The notes beneath the pieces were generated by a model, which was not told the origin of the DNA, searched no databases, and saw only the letters and a program-made list of their open reading frames with translations. The position numbers were made by a program, and so were the translations under genes. DNA of 64,000 nucleotides, taken from an uncultured Desulfosporosinus sp. (GTDB taxonomy: Bacteria; Bacillota; Desulfitobacteriia; Desulfitobacteriales; Desulfitobacteriaceae). The DNA is taken from positions 1 through 64,000 of the forward strand of contig CAKMJS010000007.1 of the NCBI GenBank assembly GCA_927405585.1, in the 5' to 3' direction. Positions 53,474-62,420 of the stretch are shown here, piece by piece; position 1 is the first letter of the stretch, and every line of letters begins with the position of its first letter.

Positions 53474-53569
53474 TTTCAAGAGGACTACTCGCATTTTCAT
53501 TCAGTAATTCGATATAATTTTTCATTTTTGGGGATAATAACATCATACTTATTTGAGGAGGGTTCAATA

Positions 53570-54718
53570 ATGCAAAAAAAATTAGCCATTGTATTAGGCC
53601 TGGTGCTTGTGCTAGCAAATATTGGTTTTGCTAAGGTGCAGCCAGTACTTGGAGTTGAGATCGAGACAGAAGCGACGAGTGCCATTTTAATGGACGCAGC
53701 ATCCGGCAAGATTTTCTACGAAAAAGAAGCTCATAAAGAGTTAGCACCAGCGAGCGTTACGAAAATAATGACTTTACTAGTGGCGGCAGATGCTATTGCT
53801 TCTGAGAAAGTTAAATTAACGGACAAGGTGGTTGCCAGCGAGAATGCCAGTAAACTCGGGGGTTCCCAGATCTATCTTGAACCGGGAGAAGTCTTTACCT
53901 TAGAACAAATGTTGATTGCTATTGCCGTGGGGTCAGCCAACGATGGCTGTGTCGCCGTGGCAGAACATATTAACGGAACCCATGAATCGTTTGTTGAAGA
54001 AATGAATAATAAAGCCCAAGCTTTAGGTTTGAAAAATACACATTTTGCAAATGCTTATGGACTTCCCGCAAAGGGACATTATACGAGTGCCTATGATCTG
54101 GCTGTCATATCTAAGGAAGCTCTTAAATACCCTCTCGTACGGAAGTTAACTAGCATGAAAGAATATGACCTTCGGGACGGGAAGTTTAAGCTTTGGAATA
54201 CGAACAAATTACTATGGTGGTACCCTGGGGCGGATGGCTTTAAAACAGGGTGGACGAATGAAGCTAAGTATTGTCTAGCTTCGACCGTGGAGAGGGATGG
54301 CTTAAGGTTGATTTGTGTCGTCATGGGCGTACCACAAGTTAGAGGGCATTTTGCAGAATCTATGAAAATATATAACTATGGTTTTGCGAAATACGAGTTT
54401 AAACAATTTGCTCCAGCAGCTCAAAAACAGGGTGTCGTTAAGGTTCGTAAAGGAATGGAAGAAGAGGTTGTCGCGCTGACGGAAAAACCTTTAGGGGCGG
54501 CTGTTGAAAAAGGAAAAGATAAAAATTTCTGGGTCGAGACAAAGCTCAATCCAGAAATTGTGGCTCCGATTGAAAAAGGACAGAAGATTGGGGAGGTTAT
54601 CCTTTACCGTAATGAGGAGATGCAAGCTAGTGTAAATTTGATTGTCGATCACCCCGTTGCTAAGGCAAGTTTAGCTGAGCAGATGACACGCACCATCAAA
54701 GGAGTCTTCGGCTATTAG
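53570..54718 (+). CDS. dacF: D-alanyl-D-alanine carboxypeptidase DacF
   Basis: 382 residues. A signal peptide (about 1-27), then the penicillin-binding fold with SVTK (SxxK nucleophile), SAN (SxN) and KTG motifs, and a C-terminal PBP5-type beta domain. Trims peptidoglycan stem peptides; in Bacillus, DacF acts on spore cortex under sigma-F. Start ATG 53570 behind GAGGAGGG. GGGGATAATA at 53530 resembles a sigma-F -10 but no matching -35 at proper spacing was found. In Bacillus dacF leads into spoIIA on the same strand; here they converge. Confidence 0.93.
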   Translation: MQKKLAIVLGLVLVLANIGFAKVQPVLGVEIETEATSAILMDAASGKIFYEKEAHKELAPASVTKIMTLLVAADAIASEKVKLTDKVVASENASKLGGSQIYLEPGEVFTLEQMLIAIAVGSANDGCVAVAEHINGTHESFVEEMNNKAQALGLKNTHFANAYGLPAKGHYTSAYDLAVISKEALKYPLVRKLTSMKEYDLRDGKFKLWNTNKLLWWYPGADGFKTGWTNEAKYCLASTVERDGLRLICVVMGVPQVRGHFAESMKIYNYGFAKYEFKQFAPAAQKQGVVKVRKGMEEEVVALTEKPLGAAVEKGKDKNFWVETKLNPEIVAPIEKGQKIGEVILYRNEEMQASVNLIVDHPVAKASLAEQMTRTIKGVFGY

Positions 54719-54784
54719 ATGGCATGCCGAAACAGTAGAACACAAATAGACGGACATACTGACTGGTTATTTACTGCGTAGGTG

Positions 54785-55591
54785 TTAGTCGAAGTCATCA
54801 GTGTCTAAGTTAGAGCGATCATTAATTTTAGATAATTCGCGGATTCTTAGGAGCGCAGCCCGTTCAATACGAGAGATTTGAACCTGGGAAAGGTTAAGCA
54901 GGCTTGCAATTTGACTCTGCGTCTTATCTTCAAAAAATCGCATTAAGAGTACACGTCTTTCTCGCTCGGGTAGTTTGTCGAGAACTTCATTAAGTGCTAT
55001 CTTCTCTATCCAACTGGGGTCAAGCCCTTTGTCCTCTGAGAGTTGATCAAGAACGAAGATTGGATCGGAGTCGTCTTGGTAAAGGGTATCGTAGATTGAA
55101 GTAGGACTTTGGATTGCTTCGAGCGCTTCGACGATCTGTTCTCGATCAACACCTATGTTCGTAGCTATTTCTCCGATGGTTGCTTCTCGTCCTAAAGATG
55201 CAGAGAGTTCATCGCGAGCGCGATTTACTTTATAAACAAGTTCCTTATAGGAGCGGGGAACCTTCACAGGATGATCATCTCGAAGGAAACGGCGTATTTC
55301 ACCAATAATCATTGGAACTGCATAGGTTGAAAACTTTACCCCGTAGCTAAAGTCAAATTTATCGATGGCTTTAATGAGTCCGATGGTACCGATCTGAAAG
55401 AGGTCTTCCATCTCATAGCCGCGATGGGAAAAGCGTTGGACCAAATTAAAAATAAGTTTTAAATTGCAATTGATTAAACGCTCCCGAGCAACGGTGTCTC
55501 CTTCTTTGGCTGCATGTAGGTTCAGCATCATTTCCTTATCAGAGAGCAGGGGGAAGTGGGGCAGATTCATCTCAGTTAGTCGTTGAATCAT
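54785..55591 (-). CDS. sigF: Forespore sigma factor sigma-F
   Basis: 268 residues, normal for SigF/SigG (about 250-260). Region 2 (LIFNLVQRFSHRGYEMEDLFQIG, then KFSTYAVPMIIGEIRRFLRD, shown in parts), region 3 and region 4 with SQIASLLNLSQVQISRIER. The choice of SigF over SigG rests on its position after spoIIAA-spoIIAB. AGGGGGG precedes ATG 55591. Confidence 0.94.
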   Translation of the reverse strand: MIQRLTEMNLPHFPLLSDKEMMLNLHAAKEGDTVARERLINCNLKLIFNLVQRFSHRGYEMEDLFQIGTIGLIKAIDKFDFSYGVKFSTYAVPMIIGEIRRFLRDDHPVKVPRSYKELVYKVNRARDELSASLGREATIGEIATNIGVDREQIVEALEAIQSPTSIYDTLYQDDSDPIFVLDQLSEDKGLDPSWIEKIALNEVLDKLPERERRVLLMRFFEDKTQSQIASLLNLSQVQISRIERAALLRIRELSKINDRSNLDTDDFD

Positions 55592-55602
55592 AACGCGCCC
55601 CC

Positions 55603-56040
55603 CTAATGCGAGGAGACGGGTGTTTGCTTGAGATGCTTAATCATGGTTACAGTTGTTCCCACTTCAAGTGTTGACTCTACTCGAAGTTCGTCCATGAAAG
55701 TTTGCATGAAGACAAAGCCCAGGCCCATTCGTTCAGGATCGGTACTATAAGCAGGTTGCATGGCTTGCTCAATATTCGAGATGCCACATCCTTCATCTTT
55801 CACGACGATTTTGAGAATTTCACCAGCGATGTCTAGGTCGAGGTACACAATGTAATTAGGGTTGTTCTGGTAACCGTGGATGATGGCATTAGAGACTGCT
55901 TCGGAAACAGCAACCTTGAGTTCTTCGATGTCATTGAGTGAGAGATCTAGTTGTGCACCTATTGAAGCAATAAGTAAACGGGTGATGCCTACATTTTCTG
56001 GGATGCTTGAAAATGTAAGGTTTAATTGATTGGTTTTCAT
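55603..56040 (-). CDS. spoIIAB: Anti-sigma-F factor SpoIIAB
   Basis: 145 residues, GHKL-fold kinase that holds sigma-F and phosphorylates SpoIIAA. N box EAVSNAIIHGY and the ATP-lid VKDEGCGI and ERMGLGFVFM are visible. Its ATG at 56040 directly follows the spoIIAA TAA, with GGGGAG ahead. Confidence 0.95.
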   Translation of the reverse strand: MKTNQLNLTFSSIPENVGITRLLIASIGAQLDLSLNDIEELKVAVSEAVSNAIIHGYQNNPNYIVYLDLDIAGEILKIVVKDEGCGISNIEQAMQPAYSTDPERMGLGFVFMQTFMDELRVESTLEVGTTVTMIKHLKQTPVSSH

Positions 56041-56391
56041 TTAGGCTCCCCTTCCTTCCTCAAATGCGTGTGCTTCATCCAAATAGAAATTAATAATCTT
56101 AGGCAGTCCTGACAATTCCATGATCTTAAAAATATGGGGGGGTACGTTCGTGATCTTAAGCTTCCCCCCCAAAGGAAGTAGTTTCTTGTACCGACCAATG
56201 ATAACCCCGAGACCAGAACTGTCAACAAATCGTACGTCTTGAAGATTAAGGATAACCGTACGAATACCTCGTTTCTCAATCTCAAGGTCAATGGCTTGGC
56301 GTACTTTTGAAGCAGTGTGCATATCTAGTTCACCGTCTAAGCGCAGGAATAGGGTCAGGCGCTCTATCTTTTTTTCAAGTTTCAAGTCCAT
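56041..56391 (-). CDS. spoIIAA: Anti-anti-sigma factor SpoIIAA
   Basis: 116 residues, STAS domain with the phosphorylatable Ser in RFVDSSGLGVIIGRY. When dephosphorylated by SpoIIE it frees sigma-F from SpoIIAB. First gene of the minus-strand operon; AGGGGG just ahead of ATG 56391. Upstream lie a possible sigma-H promoter and a 0A box. Confidence 0.95.
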   Translation of the reverse strand: MDLKLEKKIERLTLFLRLDGELDMHTASKVRQAIDLEIEKRGIRTVILNLQDVRFVDSSGLGVIIGRYKKLLPLGGKLKITNVPPHIFKIMELSGLPKIINFYLDEAHAFEEGRGA

Positions 56392-56419
56392 TCCCCCTAA
56401 TTTATCTCTGTAATTATAT

Positions 56420-56482
56420 GTTCGAGGTTACCCATAATTTTCCTGCTTTGTTTTAGATGATTCCTTGGCAAGCTGTGTCGAA
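56420..56482 (-). promoter_or_regulatory. spoIIA promoter: sigma-H-like boxes and 0A box
   Basis: On the minus strand AGGAAAATT (AGGA at 56444-56441) is followed by CGAACAT (GAAC at 56423-56420), close to a sigma-H promoter. A Spo0A box core TGTCGAA is at 56476-56482 (plus-strand orientation), about 35 bases further upstream. This is the known control of spoIIA in Bacillus. Confidence 0.5.
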
Positions 56483-56511
56483 ATACAGCAAATAGTTAAA
56501 CAAGGGTCATT

Positions 56512-56542
56512 TTGTATAATTTTGGTCGTCCAGATAGATACT
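56512..56542 (+). promoter_or_regulatory. Possible sigma-G promoter of spoVA genes
   Basis: TGTATA (56512-56517), 18 bases, GATACTA (56536-56542), close to the forespore pattern (GnATA, 17-18 bases, CATnnTA). About 35 bases before spoVAC, which is a sigma-G gene in Bacillus. Confidence 0.45.
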
Positions 56543-56576
56543 ATATTATCTGTCTTTCTAAAGAAGGAGAAACAAA

Positions 56577-57044
56577 ATGGCTGACAATAATTTACGAAAA
56601 CCCACGATCTCGGTAACTCCGGAAAACTATAAAGCACTCACGCAACAATTTACACCGAAGCCAACATTTGTTAAAAATGTTGTGAGGGCCTTTGTTGTGG
56701 GCGGAATTATTTGTGCAATCGGTCAGGTAATTATTAATCTTTTTATCGCCAGTGGCTTGTCCCGGGTTGAAGCGTCGACGGCAGGAACAGCTACGATGAT
56801 CTTTATCGGGGCTTTATTAACGGGTTTAGGGGTTTATGATGTGATTGGGAAATTTGGAGGAGCCGGTTCAATTGTTCCAGTCACTGGGTTTGCCAACTCC
56901 ATCGTCGCCCCGGCAATGGAATTTAAGCGGGAAGGTTATGTGCTGGGTGTAGGAGCAAAGCTGTTCACGATAGCAGGACCTGTACTGGTGTACGGTATAG
57001 CTACCTCGATCGTGGTGGGCTTTGTTTATTATTTCCTAAATTAA
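56577..57044 (+). CDS. spoVAC: Stage V sporulation protein AC
   Basis: 155 residues, about four membrane helices, with GGIICAIGQVIINLF and the GKFGGAGSIVPVTGFANSI signature. SpoVAC is the mechanosensitive part of the channel that moves dipicolinic acid into the spore. AAGGAG precedes ATG 56577. Confidence 0.95.
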   Translation: MADNNLRKPTISVTPENYKALTQQFTPKPTFVKNVVRAFVVGGIICAIGQVIINLFIASGLSRVEASTAGTATMIFIGALLTGLGVYDVIGKFGGAGSIVPVTGFANSIVAPAMEFKREGYVLGVGAKLFTIAGPVLVYGIATSIVVGFVYYFLN

Positions 57045-57119
57045 ACTTAATCAAGTCACGCTTCCAATTTCCAAGACACGGTAGTGAATATTCATTGACA
57101 AATGAAGGGGATAGAAAGC

Positions 57120-58127
57120 ATGGATTTGAAACGAGTGGGAAACCAAACTGTAGTGTTTGCTAATCCTCCAGTAATTTTAGCTTCGTACTCTGTGGTGGGT
57201 CCGAAAGAAGGACAAGGACCTCTAAGTAAAACCTTTGATAGGGTATGGGATGACCAGTTGCACGGGGAAAAATCCTGGGAGGTTGCGGAGACCAAAATGC
57301 TCCAAGAAGCGATGCAGGGGGCCATTGATCAAGTGGGCATTCCAAAGGATCAAATTGATTTTATGTTAGCGGGAGATTTACTTAATCAAATTATCTCCTC
57401 TAGTTTTGCTGCGCGTCAGATTGGCTTGCCTTTCATCGGCTTATATGGAGCCTGTTCAACAATGGCTTTGAGCATGGCTGTTGGGAGTATGTTAATCGAC
57501 GGAGGATTCGCGCGTAATGTCCTTGTCGGAGTCTCTAGCCATCATGATACTGCAGAGAGGCAATACCGTTTTCCGACGGAACAGGGTACACAACGGGCTA
57601 TGAGCGCACAGTGGACGGTGTCTGGAGCGGGAAGTTTGCTTCTTGGAAAGAGTGGGACTGGGCCACGGATTACATCAGCTACGATCGGGCGGGTTGTGGA
57701 CTATGCTGAAGCCGATGTCAACAATATGGGTGCGGCGATGGCGCCAGGGGTTGCGGATACAATCCTGAATCATCTCCATGATTTGCAGCGCAAACCAGAG
57801 GACTATGACTTGGTTGCCTCTGGAGATCTAGGCGCGGTTGGCTTAGCACTCGCTGGGGAAGTACTAAAGAAGAGTGGTCTAGATATGGGTACTTCATTCA
57901 CAGATTGCGGAGTTATGATCTACGATGCCTGCCAAGATGTCCATGCAGGAGGAAGTGGATGTGGATGCTCAGCGGTGGTTTTCGCCGGGAATATTATGCA
58001 AAGGCTTAAAGTTGGAGCATTAACGCGAGTTATGTTAGTGGGCAGCGGTGCTTTGCATAGCCCGACCTCTTCACTTCAAGGAGAGTCCATCCCTGGTATT
58101 GGGCACGCAGTTGTGATAGAGGCATGA
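57120..58127 (+). CDS. spoVAD: Stage V sporulation protein AD
   Basis: 335 residues, thiolase-like fold, the dipicolinate-binding cytosolic component. GLYGACSTMALSMAVGSMLI and the C-terminal GSGALHSPTSSLQGESIPGI are characteristic. Start ATG 57120 nine bases after AAGGGG; ATG 57102 lacks a site. The final bases are 15 bases from spoVAE. Confidence 0.95.
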   Translation: MDLKRVGNQTVVFANPPVILASYSVVGPKEGQGPLSKTFDRVWDDQLHGEKSWEVAETKMLQEAMQGAIDQVGIPKDQIDFMLAGDLLNQIISSSFAARQIGLPFIGLYGACSTMALSMAVGSMLIDGGFARNVLVGVSSHHDTAERQYRFPTEQGTQRAMSAQWTVSGAGSLLLGKSGTGPRITSATIGRVVDYAEADVNNMGAAMAPGVADTILNHLHDLQRKPEDYDLVASGDLGAVGLALAGEVLKKSGLDMGTSFTDCGVMIYDACQDVHAGGSGCGCSAVVFAGNIMQRLKVGALTRVMLVGSGALHSPTSSLQGESIPGIGHAVVIEA

Positions 58128-58142
58128 AAGGAGCGATAGTCA

Positions 58143-58505
58143 ATGTTTAATATGATTATTCCAGCCTTTATTGTTGGTGGGAGTATTTGCGTTATTGGAC
58201 AGCTTCTCATGGACTTGACGAAACCAAAATTTACTCCAGCGCATGTTCTGGTTTCCTTTGTGACGGGTGGAGCCATACTTACGGCGATGGGTCTATATGA
58301 ACCCTTAGTTAAGATTGGCGGGGCTGGAGCAACAATACCGCTATCAGGGTTTGGTTATAGTCTTGCCAAAGGGGCTATGGAGGCAGTTGGGGAAAGGGGA
58401 GTCATAGGCGCTTTTTCGGGCGGTGTGGAAGCAACCGCTGTAGGGATTGCTGCAGCGGTATTTTTTGGATACTTGATGTCAGTCGCGTTTAAGCCCAAAG
58501 GGTAA
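58143..58505 (+). CDS. spoVAE: Stage V sporulation protein AE (AEb type)
   Basis: 120 residues, about four membrane helices, homologous to SpoVAC (VGGSICVIGQLLMDL; KIGGAGATIPLSGFGYSLA). The length is that of the short SpoVAEb form. AAAGGAG before ATG 58143. Confidence 0.94.
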   Translation: MFNMIIPAFIVGGSICVIGQLLMDLTKPKFTPAHVLVSFVTGGAILTAMGLYEPLVKIGGAGATIPLSGFGYSLAKGAMEAVGERGVIGAFSGGVEATAVGIAAAVFFGYLMSVAFKPKG

Positions 58506-58506
58506 A

Positions 58507-58634
58507 GCGAGGTGCGAGTTGCGAGGTGCGAGGTGCGAGGCACGAAGCACGAAGCACGAAGCATGAGGCACGAAGCACGGAAACTGGAACATAGGACTTT
58601 GTTTCGAACCTCGCGCCTCGTGCATCGAACATCG
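58507..58634 (+). repeat. Heptad intergenic element F, about 128 bases
   Basis: Left half: tandem heptads CGAGGTG, CGAGTTG, CGAGGTG, CGAGGTG, CGAGGCA, CGAAGCA (three times), TGAGGCA, CGAAGCA. Right half reads in inverse: TCGAACC, TCGCGCC, TCGTGCA, TCGAACA. Outer arms GCGAGGT (58507) and ACCTCGC (58608). Starts one base after spoVAE and ends at the ribosome-binding site of spoVAF. Confidence 0.8.
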
Positions 58635-58651
58635 AAAAGGGGGTGCAAGAT

Positions 58652-60130
58652 ATGGGCGATAATTCAAGTGAAAAAAACGTCCCCGTTAGTAAAGCTTATC
58701 AAAAAAACGTAGATTATCTCAATCGGGAATTAGGCGTTCCGGATTGTTTTGACATTGGTCTGCGAGAAATGTCTATTGGTGGAAAACGGGTGGCGATCTA
58801 TTCAGTCAATGGTTTGGTCGATTCGAATGTGGTCAGCTACATATTAATGGTACTTGTTAACTTAGAACGATCGGATTTAATTGTTAATTCGCTTGAAAAG
58901 TTAGTCAAAGGGAGTATCGTCAATTTACAGGTTTCTGAAGTTGAAACGATGGATAAGGTGCTCTACTTTCTTTTATCAGGCCCAATGGTTATTTTTGTAG
59001 AGGGACAAGATAAAGGCATCATAGTGGATGTCAGGTCTTATCCTGCACGTCAGCCACAGGAACCAGATATTGAGCGCGTCACTCGAGGATCACGCGATGG
59101 ATTTACAGAGACAATCGTCGTGAACACAGCTCTAATCCGCCGACGCTTACGTGATCCGAAACTGCGTATGAAGCTAGTCCAAGTGGGAGGGCGTTCGAAA
59201 ACTGATGTTTGCATTGCCTATATTGAAGATATAACCAACTTAGATATGGTTGATAAGCTTCAGAAAGATATCCAAGCCATAAAGATTGATGGGATTCCCA
59301 TGGCAGAAAAGAGTGTCGAAGAATTCATTCTAGGAAGTAAGATCTGGAATCCTTATCCTCGTGTGCGTTATACTGAACGCCCAGATGTTGCTGCTATTCA
59401 CCTACTTCAGGGATATGTCATCATCATTGTCGATACTTCTCCCTCAGTCATGATCGCGCCTGCGACCTTTTGGAGTCATGTCCAGCATGCCGAGGAATAC
59501 CGGCAAGAGCCGATCGTAGGAGCGTATCTTCGCTGGATACGATTCGGAGGGATCTTTGCTGCGATCTTTATACTTCCCCTCTGGCTTGCAGCCGCCTTAA
59601 ATCCGCATGTATTACCAGAGTCGCTTCAGTTTATTGGGACTACTGAACCAGCGAGGATACCCTTACTTGCCCAAGTCTTGTTGGCTGAGTTTGGCGTAGA
59701 TCTTTTACGAATGGCGACCATTCATACACCAGGCCCTTTAGGATCAGCGTTGGGTTTAATCGCTGCTTTCATGCTGGGAGACATTGCAGTTAAAGTGGGG
59801 CTGTTTACTCCAGAGGTAGTGATGTACATTGCCATTGCCGCGGTAGGAACCTTTGCGACTCCCAGTTATGAATTGGGCTTGGCCAATCGCTTAGCTCGGC
59901 TGTTTCTCGTACTCATGGCGGGTCTCTTTAACTTTATTGGGTTCTGGGTAGGCTCGGCTATGCTGTTCTTTCTTTTATGGCGAACAAAATCCTTTGGTGT
60001 GCCGTATCTTTGGCCTCTCATACCCTTGGATGTCAAGGCAATGAAGGCCGTTTTGGTGCGCTCTCCAGTACCCATTCAAAACCAACGCCCGAGTATTCTA
60101 AAGCCGCAAGATCGAGACAGTCAGCCATAA
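58652..60130 (+). CDS. spoVAF: Stage V sporulation protein AF (GerA family)
   Basis: 492 residues. A soluble N-terminal domain (about 1-290) and a C-terminal part with four to five membrane helices, as in GerAA-type germinant receptor A subunits; PSVMIAPATFWSHVQHAEEY marks the border. Start ATG 58652 behind AAAAGGGGG. Ends the spoVA gene set; followed by a short heptad element. Confidence 0.93.
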   Translation: MGDNSSEKNVPVSKAYQKNVDYLNRELGVPDCFDIGLREMSIGGKRVAIYSVNGLVDSNVVSYILMVLVNLERSDLIVNSLEKLVKGSIVNLQVSEVETMDKVLYFLLSGPMVIFVEGQDKGIIVDVRSYPARQPQEPDIERVTRGSRDGFTETIVVNTALIRRRLRDPKLRMKLVQVGGRSKTDVCIAYIEDITNLDMVDKLQKDIQAIKIDGIPMAEKSVEEFILGSKIWNPYPRVRYTERPDVAAIHLLQGYVIIIVDTSPSVMIAPATFWSHVQHAEEYRQEPIVGAYLRWIRFGGIFAAIFILPLWLAAALNPHVLPESLQFIGTTEPARIPLLAQVLLAEFGVDLLRMATIHTPGPLGSALGLIAAFMLGDIAVKVGLFTPEVVMYIAIAAVGTFATPSYELGLANRLARLFLVLMAGLFNFIGFWVGSAMLFFLLWRTKSFGVPYLWPLIPLDVKAMKAVLVRSPVPIQNQRPSILKPQDRDSQP

Positions 60131-60170
60131 TCGAGGTGCGAAGTTTGATGAACGAGGTTCGAGTGCTTGT
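60131..60170 (+). repeat. Heptad intergenic element G (short)
   Basis: CGAGGTG and CGAAGTT heptads, then CGAGGTTCGAGTGC. One-sided, degenerate member of the family, directly after the spoVAF stop. Confidence 0.5.
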
Positions 60171-60271
60171 GCCTTATTGAGCTTTGACGGTCCAGAAAGT
60201 ATTTTAAAGCATCAGCAATTCAAAGAATATGTTTTAAGAAGTTGGATGATACATGAAAGGATGCCAGTATA

Positions 60272-61330
60272 GTGAAAATTGGATTTCCACGGGCTCTTTT
60301 TTATTACGATTATTTCCCATTTTGGGCTGGGTTTTTTCATTCACTGGATATTAAGGTGGTGACCTCTCCACCCACACATCGACAAATCATGGAACAGGGC
60401 TTAAAAAAAGTCAGTGACGATACTTGTTTACCACTTAAGATTTTAGCAGGACATATACAAGCCCTCGATAAGGTGGACGCAATTTTCCTACCCCGCATGG
60501 TCAGTGTAGAAGCGGACACCTATAATTGCCCGAAATTCTTAGGAATTCCGGAAAGCCTATTCACTGCCGTTCCCGCTGGGATACCGGTCTTAACTGTCAC
60601 GTTAAATTGGCGCAAGGGTAGACGTCAGATCCTGAAAGATCTTCAGGTCTTTGGGCTTCAGCTAGGTAAGGGCAAGGCGGATATCCAAAAAGCTTTTACC
60701 CTAGGGCAAGAGTGGCAAAAACAATACCAAGATTCAAGTGGCGCGGGCTGGGATTTTGAGGAGACTATTCGTGAGATCGAGAAGGTTACAAAGGGCTTAA
60801 CGAAGCCCCAAATGAGTACTTTAACTCCGAGTATCCCTAAAGTACAGGATACAACAGATCGTCTGAGAATAGCGTTAGTCGGGCATTCCTACCTAACTCA
60901 TGAAGCGTATGGAAGTCAAAATCTACTTGGGCGACTTCGTAAAAAAGCGGAGGTCGACTTAGTCCAACACGTTAAGCAAGAAGAAGTCGATACGAATTTG
61001 CTAGGACTGCGTAAAAAACTATTCTGGAATCATGCAAAGCAAATTTTTGGAGCAGGGAATAAGTTTGTCAGGGACCCGAAAATTGATGGAGTTATCTACT
61101 TATCCTGTTTTGGATGTGGGACTGACTCCATGGTGCAAGAACTTTTAGCCCGTTATGCTCGGGAACAACATAAGCCCTATATGATGATCACTCTTGACGA
61201 ACACAGTGGAGAAGCGGGGCTAGTCACTCGTCTCGAAGCATTTATAGATATGGTCGAAAGGAGGAAAGTCCATGAAGGTTACGTTTCCGCATATGGGGAA
61301 TGCCTGGATCGTGATTCAAACGCTCTTTGA
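60272..61330 (+). CDS. Dehydratase-activase related protein, DUF2229-type, part 1
   Basis: 352 residues. It opens with KIGFPRALFYYDYFPFWAGF, then DDTCLPLKILAGHIQALDK with a conserved-type cysteine, and ends with LSCFGCGTDSMVQELL and a MITLDEHSGEAGLVTRLEAF motif. In many bacteria such regions form part of one very long protein with two BcrA/BadF-type ATPase domains; here they are separate genes. Start GTG 60272. The 3' end overlaps the next gene by 59 bases. Enzyme partner and reaction unknown. Confidence 0.75.
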   Translation: MKIGFPRALFYYDYFPFWAGFFHSLDIKVVTSPPTHRQIMEQGLKKVSDDTCLPLKILAGHIQALDKVDAIFLPRMVSVEADTYNCPKFLGIPESLFTAVPAGIPVLTVTLNWRKGRRQILKDLQVFGLQLGKGKADIQKAFTLGQEWQKQYQDSSGAGWDFEETIREIEKVTKGLTKPQMSTLTPSIPKVQDTTDRLRIALVGHSYLTHEAYGSQNLLGRLRKKAEVDLVQHVKQEEVDTNLLGLRKKLFWNHAKQIFGAGNKFVRDPKIDGVIYLSCFGCGTDSMVQELLARYAREQHKPYMMITLDEHSGEAGLVTRLEAFIDMVERRKVHEGYVSAYGECLDRDSNAL

Positions 61331-62420
61331 ATCCCTTAATGTTGAAGTGGTGGTTCCACCCACCAACAGTAAACGAACCTTGCAATTAGGCACAAGATTG
61401 TCGCCAGAATCGGCTTGTATGCCGTTAAAACTAAATTTGGGCAATTATATTGAAGCGGTCAATGAAGGTGCGGACACGATTGTGATTACTGGAGGGATCG
61501 GTCCTTGCCGTTTTGGGTATTATGGTGAAATCGAACGACAGATCCTCCGAGATGCCGGATATGCCTATGATGTGGTGACGCTTGAGCCGCCCGATGGGAG
61601 TTTGCTCGGTTTGGCGGGGCGTATCCGCTATTTAGCCGGCACGAAGAATTCCTGGGTGAAGATTATCAAGGCCTTACGATTCGCCTATCTGAAAAGTGTA
61701 GCCTTAGATCGAGTCGAAGATCTAATTCATGCCGCGAGGCCAAGACTGCCTGATCCCAGGGAAACGGAGAAGCTGTATGAAGCGGCTAAACTGCGCATCA
61801 CTCAGACTATGACAGAGCTTGGGGTTAAGGAAACAGTTCGCTGGGTTCAAGAAAGTATCCGTGAACGTCAAGAGGAGATAAAGGACTCTGAACGGTTTCG
61901 CAAACCTTTGCGCATAGGAATTATTGGTGAAATTTACACAATTCTTGATCCATATACTTCAGTGGGTATTGAGGAAGAACTGGGGCGTTTGGGCGTGGAA
62001 GTGGATCGTTCGATTTACCTATCAGGCTGGGTAGGAAGCCATATATTTCAAGGTCTGGCTCCAGGATACCGTTCCATTAGATCCTATCCAGGTCATGCAA
62101 AACCCTATTTACCTCATTTTGTAGGAGGACATGGTCTAGAAACCGTGGGGGCTGCCGTGAAATTTGCTCAGGAGGGCTATAATGGGATCATTCAAATCTT
62201 CCCATTATCGTGCATGCCTGAGATTGTGGCAGCTAGTGTTTTGCCCAAAGTACAAGAAGATTACAAAGTGCCAATTATGACTCTGGTCGTTGATGAACAC
62301 ACCGGACAGGCTGGGATGCAGACGCGGTTAGAGGCGTTCGTGGATTTATTGGAAAGGGCAAACTTTGAGCCAAGAACTGAACACAATAGAGGGGACGTGC
62401 TAAGTGTTGGGGGAAGATAA
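61272..62420 (+). CDS. Dehydratase-activase related protein, DUF2229-type, part 2
   Basis: 382 residues. Resembles part 1 in plan: ESACMPLKLNLGNYIEA with a cysteine, GGIGPCRFGYYGEIERQIL, and VVDEHTGQAGMQTRLEAFVD near the end. ATG 61272 has AAAGGAGG ahead, inside the 3' end of part 1, so the long overlap is real. Probably forms a complex with the neighbouring proteins; an iron-sulfur site on the cysteines is likely but inferred. Confidence 0.75.
   Translation: MKVTFPHMGNAWIVIQTLFESLNVEVVVPPTNSKRTLQLGTRLSPESACMPLKLNLGNYIEAVNEGADTIVITGGIGPCRFGYYGEIERQILRDAGYAYDVVTLEPPDGSLLGLAGRIRYLAGTKNSWVKIIKALRFAYLKSVALDRVEDLIHAARPRLPDPRETEKLYEAAKLRITQTMTELGVKETVRWVQESIRERQEEIKDSERFRKPLRIGIIGEIYTILDPYTSVGIEEELGRLGVEVDRSIYLSGWVGSHIFQGLAPGYRSIRSYPGHAKPYLPHFVGGHGLETVGAAVKFAQEGYNGIIQIFPLSCMPEIVAASVLPKVQEDYKVPIMTLVVDEHTGQAGMQTRLEAFVDLLERANFEPRTEHNRGDVLSVGGR

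Noticed and set aside
53511-53539. Sigma-F promoter of dacF
   Set aside because: GGGGATAATA fits the -10, but the only -35-like word is 13 bases away instead of about 15-16; not listed as a feature.
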